Source of the DNA: CAXRGH01 sp964230195
Lineage (GTDB): Bacteria; Pseudomonadota; Gammaproteobacteria; Enterobacterales; Alteromonadaceae
Assembly: GCA_964230195.1 (NCBI GenBank)
Contig: CAXRGH010000236.1
Coordinates: 1 to 12,162, forward strand
Length of the DNA: 12,162 bases
Reading direction: 5' to 3'
Shown here: positions 1-5,867 of the stretch, in pieces
Layout: each line of letters opens with the position of its first letter
How positions within the stretch are numbered: the first letter of the stretch is position 1
The notes under the pieces: model-generated
Seen by the model: only the letters and a program-made list of their open reading frames with translations
Told to the model about the DNA's origin: nothing
Database searches by the model: none
Translations under genes and position numbers: made by a program

Positions 1-60
1 GCAATCCGTGAAGGTGGTCGTACCGTAGGTGCTGGTGTTGTAGCTAAGATCTTAGACTAA
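1..60 (+). CDS. tuf: Elongation factor Tu, C-terminal end only (partial)
   Basis: The first 20 codons read AIREGGRTVGAGVVAKILD followed by TAA. This is the highly conserved C-terminus of bacterial EF-Tu, the GTPase that delivers aminoacyl-tRNA to the ribosome; the stretch belongs to its domain 3 beta-barrel. The gene starts outside the window. The IREGGRTVGAGVV block fits a proteobacterium, and the ending AKILD suggests a gammaproteobacterium other than E. coli. An intrinsic terminator follows 22 bases after the stop, so transcription of the tuf operon probably ends here and the downstream sulfatase is not part of it. Whether this is tufA (str operon) or tufB (tRNA-linked) cannot be decided, because neither neighbour that would settle it is visible. 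Confidence 0.95.
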   Translation, partial: AIREGGRTVGAGVVAKILD

Positions 61-82
61 GACACAGCAGCTAATGCATTCT

Positions 83-110
83 AAAAAGGTCACTTCGGTG
101 GCCTTTTTTT
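83..110 (+). terminator. Rho-independent terminator of tuf
   Basis: Five A residues lead into the stem GGTCAC (88-93), a TTCG tetraloop (94-97), and the complementary GTGGCC (98-103), followed by seven T residues (104-110). One G-T wobble is present in the stem. The UUCG-type loop closed by C-G is an especially stable tetraloop. The position, directly after the tuf stop codon, and the U-tract make this a confident intrinsic terminator. Confidence 0.93.
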
Positions 111-244
111 ATATCTGCATTTTAGATTAGAACACGAGAGCTAAGAGCTTGACTGTTTACAGACTTCTGACAGATCTCCAATCAATACTCTGTTAAGTTA
201 CAAGACTCGGATATTCCATGGTTAAAGGTGTTTAGGGGATTGCA
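111..244 (+). other. Spacer between tuf terminator and sulfatase; ribosome binding site at its end
   Basis: This 134-base spacer has no convincing sigma70 promoter. TTGACT at 149-154 is a fair -35 box, but nothing close to TATAAT lies 16-18 bases downstream. AGGGG at 234-238 lies 6 bases before the TTG codon at 245 and is the ribosome binding site that decides the sulfatase start. The in-frame ATG at 218 cannot be used because it meets TAG at 233-235. None of the TGTTAACA palindromes seen before the two downstream genes occurs here. Confidence 0.6.
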
Positions 245-1765
245 TTGAAATATTTTAGAGTAGCCATAGCGTTGATAGTCAGCGCTGCATCAAGCACGCT
301 AAGCGCTGTCGAATCAAAACAACCGAATATTGTCATCATATATGCCGATGACATGGGCTACGGTGATTTGGCAATACAGAACCCACAGTCCAAAATCCCA
401 ACCCCTAATTTAGACAAACTTGCCAAGCAGGGCATGCGTTTTACTGATGCGCATAGTTCGTCAGGGATTTGTTCTCCAAGTCGATATGCATTACTCACTG
501 GCAACTATCATTGGCGAAATAGTCACGGCTTACCAGCTACTATGGGCGGTAATTATTTTAGTGCTAACGAGACCACAATCGCTCATGTTCTAAAAAGTCA
601 GGGGTATACCACGGCTGCAATCGGTAAATGGCATCTTGGTTGGGACTGGCGCTCGTTATTGAAACAAGATGCAAAGAAAATTGAAATAACCATTCCAACT
701 AAGAATCCGAAAAAATCGAAAGTACGCAATGTATTTCCAGCCGAGGCCTATGATTGGTCTAAACCTATCCCGGGCGGTCCTTTATCTCGCGGATTTGATC
801 ACTACTTTGGTGACGGTACCATTAATTTTCCACCCTACACTTGGATTGAAGACGATCGTGTACTTGAGTTACCAACCACTATGATGATATCGCCAAAAGA
901 AGTAACCAGCGAAGGAAACTGGGAAGCTCGTCCCGGACCGGCCGTCGAGGGATGGACTTTTCATGACGTGCTACCAAGGTTAACTAGGCGCGGTGTTGAT
1001 TACATTTCGCAGCAGAAAAAAACACAACCTTTCTTTTTGTACTTTGCCTTGCCATCCCCACATGCCCCAATCGTTCCAAATTCCGAATTCAAGGGGAAGA
1101 GTAGTGCTGGAGGATATGGTGATTTCATGTTTCAAACAGATTTTGTTGTTGGAGAGCTATTAAACGCATTAGATGCCCATGATTTATCGGATAATACCTT
1201 GGTTGTTTTTACCTCTGACAATGGACCAGAAAATTACGCGATCGCTCGGTATATGAAGACTGGGCATAATTCTTCAGGTGGCCTGCGAGGTTTCAAACGT
1301 GATATCTGGGAAGCTGGCCACAGAGTACCTTTCATTGTCAGATGGCCCGGCAAAGTCAAGGCCGACTCGGTGGTAACCGATACCATAAGTCAAATTGATT
1401 TGTTCAAGACACTATCCTCAATTTCAGGCGCTACGCTATCCGAACATATCGCAAGGGACAGCTTAAACATGTTGCCATTATGGCTTAACGGCAGAACAAA
1501 GCAGCCCATCCGTAATGTCACCATCCACAATACATTCCCGAACCGATATGCGATCCGTATAGGTGATTGGGTTTATCTAAACAGTACTAGAAATATGAAG
1601 TTAGCCAAGGATTACAATGACTCCCTCGGTTTTCCTCAATTTACGACTTCGGATTTACTTTTCAACTTAAAAGAAGACCTAGGTCAAAAGGTCAACCTTG
1701 CTTCGCAAGAGGCAGCAAGAGTCAAGGAGATGAAGGCAAGATTAGAAGCAATTTTGAATGACTAG
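245..1765 (+). CDS. Secreted S1-family (formylglycine-dependent) sulfatase
   Basis: This 506-residue protein hydrolyses a sulfate ester, probably on a sulfated glycan. The family needs a cysteine converted to formylglycine by a separate maturase, and C76 in the CSPSR signature (76-80) is the only cysteine in the protein. Other S1 landmarks are D35-D36 in YADDMGYGD and D325-N326 in FTSDNGPE as calcium ligands, and K128 and H130 (GKWHLG), H273 (SPHAP) and K351 (GFKRD) as sulfate-site residues. Residues 1-21 form a basic then hydrophobic signal peptide, so it is exported, most likely to the periplasm. The length is normal for S1 sulfatases. The start is TTG, preceded by AGGGG at the right distance, while the upstream in-frame ATG is blocked by a stop. 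It stands alone between a terminator and a 370-base spacer. The S1 subfamily, and so the sugar and sulfate position, cannot be assigned by eye. No maturase gene is in the window. Confidence 0.95.
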   Translation: MKYFRVAIALIVSAASSTLSAVESKQPNIVIIYADDMGYGDLAIQNPQSKIPTPNLDKLAKQGMRFTDAHSSSGICSPSRYALLTGNYHWRNSHGLPATMGGNYFSANETTIAHVLKSQGYTTAAIGKWHLGWDWRSLLKQDAKKIEITIPTKNPKKSKVRNVFPAEAYDWSKPIPGGPLSRGFDHYFGDGTINFPPYTWIEDDRVLELPTTMMISPKEVTSEGNWEARPGPAVEGWTFHDVLPRLTRRGVDYISQQKKTQPFFLYFALPSPHAPIVPNSEFKGKSSAGGYGDFMFQTDFVVGELLNALDAHDLSDNTLVVFTSDNGPENYAIARYMKTGHNSSGGLRGFKRDIWEAGHRVPFIVRWPGKVKADSVVTDTISQIDLFKTLSSISGATLSEHIARDSLNMLPLWLNGRTKQPIRNVTIHNTFPNRYAIRIGDWVYLNSTRNMKLAKDYNDSLGFPQFTTSDLLFNLKEDLGQKVNLASQEAARVKEMKARLEAILND

Positions 1766-1824
1766 TGACTGACGTTTGAGACAATATAGACAATCAGTAA
1801 ATTCTCGTTTTCATCGCTGTTGTT

Positions 1825-1857
1825 TGGTCAACATGAGATAGCTTTCTCATCTGACCA
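1825..1857. repeat. Long inverted repeat downstream of the sulfatase
   Basis: TGGTCA (1825-1830), two bases, ATGAGA (1833-1838), a six-base loop TAGCTT, TCTCAT (1845-1850), one base, then TGACCA (1852-1857). That gives a 12-base-pair stem broken only by a 2/1 internal bulge, starting 59 bases after the sulfatase stop codon. There is no T-tract after it, so it is not a classical intrinsic terminator. It could be an mRNA 3' stabilising hairpin, the processed end of the sulfatase message, or a DNA site for a dimeric protein. Confidence 0.6.
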
Positions 1858-1907
1858 CTCATCCCCATTTGTTAGATAAATGCTTACAGTTTCTTTACGT
1901 ATGTGTC

Positions 1908-1947
1908 AAAAAACCGTTTAGAGATCATCGGTTTTATGTTTTTTCTT
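1908..1947 (+). terminator. Possible weak terminator after the sulfatase
   Basis: AAAACCG (1910-1916) pairs with CGGTTTT (1929-1935) across a 12-base loop, and a T-rich run follows (1938-1946). The loop is large and the stem has only three G-C pairs, so this is a weak candidate. It is nevertheless the only hairpin plus T-tract between the sulfatase and the next promoter. Confidence 0.35.
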
Positions 1948-2000
1948 AATAATAGACTATTAATGGCAAGCAATTGAAAGACTGTTAGCTTATTTGGTTG

Positions 2001-2012
2001 TTTGTTAACAAA
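2001..2012. promoter_or_regulatory. TTTGTTAACAAA palindrome, candidate operator
   Basis: This perfect 12-base palindrome lies 3 bases upstream of the -35 box at 2016. Its TGTTAACA core recurs three times upstream of the paralogous gene at 5868 (5449-5460, 5573-5580, 5734-5743) and not before the sulfatase. That suggests a binding site for a dimeric regulator controlling both beta-helix genes. The regulator is not in the window and cannot be named. Confidence 0.5.
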
Positions 2013-2015
2013 TTG

Positions 2016-2044
2016 TTGAAAGTGTTATTTTTTGTTGTTATCTT
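2016..2044 (+). promoter_or_regulatory. Sigma70-type promoter of the first beta-helix gene
   Basis: TTGAAA (2016-2021) and TATCTT (2039-2044) are separated by 17 bases, a good match in sequence and spacing to a -35/-10 pair. Transcription would begin near 2051, giving a leader of about 85 bases before the ATG at 2136. The palindrome at 2001-2012 abuts the -35 box, where a bound regulator could act on RNA polymerase. Confidence 0.6.
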
Positions 2045-2135
2045 GCTCTCGCTCTAAGTGTTTATTAAATAAAAAAGTCACATCTGGGCAGGGAAACTCA
2101 TTGCAACGGACGCTCTTACTTAAGGGAAACGATCA

Positions 2136-5100
2136 ATGCAAAAAAAGATATTCAAACAATCAGCTATCGCACTCAGTTTATTAACCGCAAGTAGTTTGGC
2201 AAGTGCTGATATCCTTATTTCTGAATATGTACGAGGTGCATCAACTAAAGACAGTAGTATCGAGCTTTATAACACTGCAGATACAGATTACACATTTACA
2301 TCCACTGATATACTGAAACGCTACAAGTCTGACGGCACAACAGTGAGTTTGCCACTCTGGGGCAAAACCATAAAGGCAAAAGAAACCTTGGTTCTCATCA
2401 ACGGTGCTTCCAATTTAGCAGGCCAATTCTCATCAACCGATAACGTATTTGCAACTGGTTACCTCCAGATCCAACAAGGTGAGGCTTGGACACTTGAGAT
2501 GAATGGTGTTGAAACTGACATCATTGGCAACAAAACGAATACTTCTTGGGGCGGTCAGATCAACTACCGTCGTCAATCAACTGAATTAAACCCTAACACC
2601 TCTTTTAACGCATCACTCTGGGATACATATCCTGGTACAGACACCAGTGATCTCGGTAGTGTGTTTGATGATACTCATTGTGATCAATCCATCTTCGGTG
2701 AAGCGGGTACAAATGAAACTGTTGTCCATGTTGATGCCAGCGGATATGTTTGCGCAAACGGCACAATAGGTCGTCCATTTAAATCACTAGAAGCCGCTCA
2801 ACAGGCGGTGAAAGATCACCGCAATCAGGGATTAGTTTCTGGTACCGTTGCAATTGAACTTGCCGACGGTGAGTATGTGATCAGCTCAGGTCTTGTTTTT
2901 GATGGGCAGGATTCTTCAGCGACCAATCCATTGATTCTTCGTGCTAGCAATCTTGGCGGCGCAACGATATCAGGTGGTGTTGACGTTGCTTCTGCATTCA
3001 CTCCACTACCAGATGGTAGCTTCAAACAAGCATTAGTTGACCAAAACGCAGCGAATAATATTGTGACTGTTGATCTTGCACAATTAGGTATTGATTCGTC
3101 AGTCTTCGATGATATCACGGTACATGGTTACTCCCTTGAAGCTGGGCGCACCGTAGCACCCGCTATGCTGTATTCAGGCGGTGAAAAGATGACATTGTCT
3201 CGTTGGCCAAATGCTAATGACCAATATCAACAATATCTGACTTCTGTATCTGCTCAAGATTATCCAGGACAAGTGTCTTATGACACGGTTACAGAACGCG
3301 GATACCAAGTAGCATTCGGGAATGACCCATTACACACCAGTAAATCCTCATCTGAATTCGCAACGGGTGGTGGTAGCTTTACCGTTGCCTATGATCAACG
3401 CATTGCACAATGGTCAAATGTTGATCAAATTTTTCTCGATGGTGTCCTAGGGCGTTCTTGGGAATGGACATACAATAAAATTGAAAGTATTTCCGGCAAT
3501 GAAATTACCCTCACTCGGGGTGAAATTAGCGGTATCTTGTCGTCTAAACCTTCACATTTCCACTATGAGAATATTGCGGAAGAATTAGACACAGCAGGTG
3601 AGTTCTATTTAGATAGACAAAATGAAATTTTGTATTTCTACCCAACCGCCGGTAGTGATGCGACCCTTTCTGTATTGAAAGACACAATGTTAACCATCAA
3701 TGGTGCAGACCACCTGACTATTGAAGGTCTCAAATTTGAGTCTGGACGTGGTAACGGGATAGAACTAAAAGCCGGTAGTAACAACACTGTCGAAGCTTGT
3801 GAGATCACTCAGTTTGGTCTCACTGCCGTAAGTATCAAAGGCTCGAATAACACAGTGAAAGAGTGTCACATTCGAGACGTTGGTGCTAACGGTATTATCG
3901 TGAATGGGGGTAGCGGTGCGGTAATCGACAACACTGGAACCCTAGTTAGTCATGACATTGTGCACGGCAACAACCAAGCAGTGGACAACATCATTCATGA
4001 TTTTGCGTACGACCAGAAGTCACAAGTCCCAGGTATCTATTTGACGGGGGTGGGCAATACCGCTAAAGGAAATGAAATATACAATGGTCCTCACTTTGGT
4101 GTCATGTTACGTCACGCAACAGACAACACGGTTGAAGGAAACAAGGTACATAACCTACCGAATTATTTTAAACAGGACGGCGGTGCTATCTATTTTGGGA
4201 TCGGTAAGTTCCCTTACATGCGCGGCAACAAAGTGGTTAATAACTTGATTGAGAACGTGCCTACTAACGGTGTGTATGTTGATAACTTCTCAAGCGGGGT
4301 ATTGATTGAAAATAACCTGTTTAATAATGTTGGTAATCACCACTCAAGTTTCTCTGCTATTAACATTAATGGCGGTGGTCAAAATGAAATGAGGCGCAAT
4401 GCTTTCAAAAATTCAGCGCGTCCCATTAAGTACAATAAGTTTGCGGAACTGAATTTATTTAACAACTACAAGAACAGCTTGTTGACAGCACAAGCTGCGT
4501 TTAACTCGGTAGGTGTTGCGAACACAGACTATGACAAGTACGCTGACTTTAAGATTTTCCTAAATTACGATTCTACAGTTGCTGATCTACCGGACTTCAA
4601 ACACCAACGATCGGATGCCGTGGGTAACGTAAGCTACAACGATCAGACAGTGGCATATGATAGCGCAGTTCATGTTGACTTGCAGACTAACCTACTCACA
4701 GGTGTTATCCTTCCTGCACATGATCAGTGGGAGCAGTCTGCTAACATCGCACTGGACAGCCTGACAACCGATCTATCAGCACTGTGGTCAAACATTGAAG
4801 CAGCGCTAGACTTGAGTTCGGGTTGGGCGAGTTCGTTAACGTCGGTTGTTGCTAACTTGAACACAACGCTAGCAGATATCTATACCGTTGGTGAAAATGG
4901 TGGAACTTGGCCAATCACTAACTTGGTCAGTAATGGCGATTTTGAGAATGGCACATCACCATGGTCAGCCATGAAACGTCAAGGTCAATGGACAAGCTTA
5001 CAAACTGAGTTACACAATAATAGTCTTGCACTACGTATTGGTAACCGCGTTAATCCCGGACACTCAGCAAAATATGCGCTTTCTACCGTGTCGGCAAATC

Positions 5101-5363
5101 AAACGTTTAACGTGACAGCGGATCTTAACACCACCGGGAAAATCACTGTGATTTATCGTTATAAAGATACTTCCGGTAGTAACCGCACAATCACTGTGGG
5201 TTGGCAAGACAGTGACAGCCAATGGATCAGCTATAACCAAACATTCACGCTTCCAGGAGATGCAGATCCGTCTCAGGGGATTGAGCTTTGGTTTAAAACG
5301 GGGAACTCTGCAAACCAATCAGGTTTGACGGATATATTCGTAGACAACTTGATTCTTCAATAG
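2136..5363 (+). CDS. Secreted right-handed parallel beta-helix protein with lamin-tail-like and CBM-like domains, GH141-like
   Basis: This 1075-residue exported protein is probably a glycan-cleaving enzyme. Residues 1-24 are a signal peptide ending A-S-A before D25. Residues 25 to about 150 (DILISEYVRG...IELYN) look like a lamin-tail domain. Residues about 195-790 contain PFKSLEAAQQAVKD, APAMLYSGGEKMTLSRWPN, a GEFYLDR...LYFYP block and many short NTVEGNKV-like turns: the pattern of the large beta-helix family that includes GH141 (known alpha-fucosidase and xylanase activities). D681 in DGGAIYF and D716 in GVYVDN lie 35 residues apart, are conserved in the paralogue, and are my candidates for the catalytic pair. 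Residues 860-920 form a helical linker. Residues 929-1075 (NLVSNGDFENG...IFVDNLIL) look like a CBM4/9-type jelly roll. The ATG start has AAGGGA 8 bases upstream, and a terminator follows the stop. The enzyme class is inferred; a polysaccharide lyase or other beta-helix enzyme remains possible. Confidence 0.85.
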   Translation: MQKKIFKQSAIALSLLTASSLASADILISEYVRGASTKDSSIELYNTADTDYTFTSTDILKRYKSDGTTVSLPLWGKTIKAKETLVLINGASNLAGQFSSTDNVFATGYLQIQQGEAWTLEMNGVETDIIGNKTNTSWGGQINYRRQSTELNPNTSFNASLWDTYPGTDTSDLGSVFDDTHCDQSIFGEAGTNETVVHVDASGYVCANGTIGRPFKSLEAAQQAVKDHRNQGLVSGTVAIELADGEYVISSGLVFDGQDSSATNPLILRASNLGGATISGGVDVASAFTPLPDGSFKQALVDQNAANNIVTVDLAQLGIDSSVFDDITVHGYSLEAGRTVAPAMLYSGGEKMTLSRWPNANDQYQQYLTSVSAQDYPGQVSYDTVTERGYQVAFGNDPLHTSKSSSEFATGGGSFTVAYDQRIAQWSNVDQIFLDGVLGRSWEWTYNKIESISGNEITLTRGEISGILSSKPSHFHYENIAEELDTAGEFYLDRQNEILYFYPTAGSDATLSVLKDTMLTINGADHLTIEGLKFESGRGNGIELKAGSNNTVEACEITQFGLTAVSIKGSNNTVKECHIRDVGANGIIVNGGSGAVIDNTGTLVSHDIVHGNNQAVDNIIHDFAYDQKSQVPGIYLTGVGNTAKGNEIYNGPHFGVMLRHATDNTVEGNKVHNLPNYFKQDGGAIYFGIGKFPYMRGNKVVNNLIENVPTNGVYVDNFSSGVLIENNLFNNVGNHHSSFSAININGGGQNEMRRNAFKNSARPIKYNKFAELNLFNNYKNSLLTAQAAFNSVGVANTDYDKYADFKIFLNYDSTVADLPDFKHQRSDAVGNVSYNDQTVAYDSAVHVDLQTNLLTGVILPAHDQWEQSANIALDSLTTDLSALWSNIEAALDLSSGWASSLTSVVANLNTTLADIYTVGENGGTWPITNLVSNGDFENGTSPWSAMKRQGQWTSLQTELHNNSLALRIGNRVNPGHSAKYALSTVSANQTFNVTADLNTTGKITVIYRYKDTSGSNRTITVGWQDSDSQWISYNQTFTLPGDADPSQGIELWFKTGNSANQSGLTDIFVDNLILQ

Positions 5364-5394
5364 TGATCAAAAGGTCTTGTAAATAACATGTTAA

Positions 5395-5425
5395 GGGAAG
5401 GTGGCACCATGATGCTGCCTTTTCT
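5395..5425 (+). terminator. Rho-independent terminator of the first beta-helix gene
   Basis: AAGGTGGCA (5398-5406) pairs along its whole length with TGCTGCCTT (5413-5421), with two G-T wobbles, around the loop CCATGA. It is followed by TTCTC, and the three G bases before the stem can extend it by wobble pairing. It starts about 30 bases after the stop codon at 5361-5363. Confidence 0.8.
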
Positions 5426-5448
5426 CACATTAAATTAGACAAAACCAT

Positions 5449-5460
5449 ATTGTTAACAAT
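5449..5460. promoter_or_regulatory. ATTGTTAACAAT palindrome, candidate operator
   Basis: A perfect 12-base palindrome sharing the TTGTTAACAA core with 2001-2012 and 5734-5743. It lies about 410 bases upstream of the giant gene start and 24 bases past the preceding terminator. An upstream or loop-forming site of the same regulator is plausible. Chance occurrence in AT-rich DNA is possible for any one copy but less so for all four. Confidence 0.4.
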
Positions 5461-5572
5461 TGTGCGTTATCAAAAATGGAAAATAAATGTCATTAAATAT
5501 TATGCATTTAATGACAAACTCTTTGCAAAGCATGTCTTTTGTTAATAAAGAACTTGTATCAATTTAAAGTTC

Positions 5573-5580
5573 TGTTAACA
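5573..5580. promoter_or_regulatory. TGTTAACA short palindrome
   Basis: This is an 8-base palindrome with the same core as the longer sites, but its flanks do not continue the symmetry. If the longer copies are operators, this would be a weaker copy. Confidence 0.25.
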
Positions 5581-5719
5581 TTTGGCGATATATTAGCCTA
5601 TTAAAGATTCGTTTAATGTTGTTTGGAACAAACAAGGAACGTTTCTACCGTGCAATGATGCACCCCTCCTCAGACGGCTATGCCAAATCGGTCTAACTTA
5701 TCTTTACAAAAAAATAACA

Positions 5720-5749
5720 TTGTTTATTGTGTTTTGTTAACAATATGGT
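5720..5749 (+). promoter_or_regulatory. Possible promoter of the giant gene, overlapping a palindrome
   Basis: TTGTTT (5720-5725) and TATGGT (5744-5749) are 18 bases apart, a mediocre sigma70-like pair. The TTGTTAACAA palindrome (5734-5743) sits in the spacer immediately before the -10 box. A protein bound there would be expected to block polymerase, which would make the regulator a repressor at this gene. This assignment is weaker than the promoter at 2016-2044. Confidence 0.35.
5734..5743. promoter_or_regulatory. TTGTTAACAA palindrome inside the candidate promoter
   Basis: A perfect 10-base palindrome identical to the core at 2002-2011 and 5450-5459. It lies about 125 bases upstream of the ATG at 5868, at a distance from its gene similar to the copy before the first beta-helix gene (about 125 bases from the ATG at 2136). 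That matched position supports a shared operator. Confidence 0.5.
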
Positions 5750-5822
5750 AGCATTGTTGCATCTTAGGGTAGTCTCGTGCGCTTCATGGAATGAATAGCG
5801 TAAAGGAACTGGGATAAACCGT

Positions 5823-5850
5823 ATGGAAGCTTAAAGGAATGTTTCAATAA
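5823..5850 (+). other. Two tiny open frames in the leader of the giant gene
   Basis: ATGGAAGCTTAA (5823-5834) and ATGTTTCAATAA (5839-5850) are three-codon open frames. The second has AAAGGA just in front, though very close to its ATG, whereas the true start at 5868 has only a GGG-type site (5858-5860, in TTGGGTAACG). A further ATGGAATGA occurs at 5788. Ribosomes may bind upstream and reinitiate, but this may equally be coincidence. Confidence 0.2.
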
Positions 5851-5867
5851 TAGAATTGGGTAACGTT

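Larger units (their letters stand above)
1766..2135 (+). other. Intergenic region between sulfatase and first beta-helix gene
   Basis: This 370-base AT-rich stretch has no credible gene. It holds, in order, a strong inverted repeat (1825-1857), a weak terminator-like hairpin with a T-rich tail (1908-1947), a 12-base palindrome TTTGTTAACAAA (2001-2012), a good sigma70-type promoter (2016-2044), an approximately 85-base leader, and the ribosome binding site AAGGGA (2122-2127), 8 bases before the ATG at 2136. The arrangement says that the sulfatase and the next gene are separate transcription units. Confidence 0.7.
5364..5867 (+). other. Long AT-rich intergenic region upstream of the giant gene
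   Basis: These 504 bases hold no credible gene on either strand. They contain a good terminator (5395-5425), three palindromes with a TGTTAACA core (5449-5460, 5573-5580, 5734-5743), a small hairpin GTGCA-ATGA-TGCAC (5650-5663), a possible promoter (5720-5749) overlapping the third palindrome, and an approximately 110-base leader with tiny open frames before the ATG at 5868. The density of palindromes points to a heavily regulated upstream region. Confidence 0.65.

Noticed and set aside
149..177. Possible promoter for the sulfatase with TTGACT as -35 box
   Set aside because: No acceptable -10 sequence at 16-18 bases; the site is not supported.
2825..3118. 97-residue open frame on the - strand inside the first beta-helix gene
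   Set aside because: Antisense shadow of a well-supported domain; no independent evidence.
5650..5663. Small hairpin GTGCA-ATGA-TGCAC in the long spacer
   Set aside because: Five base pairs only, no T-tract, and not linked to a promoter or start; too weak to call an element.
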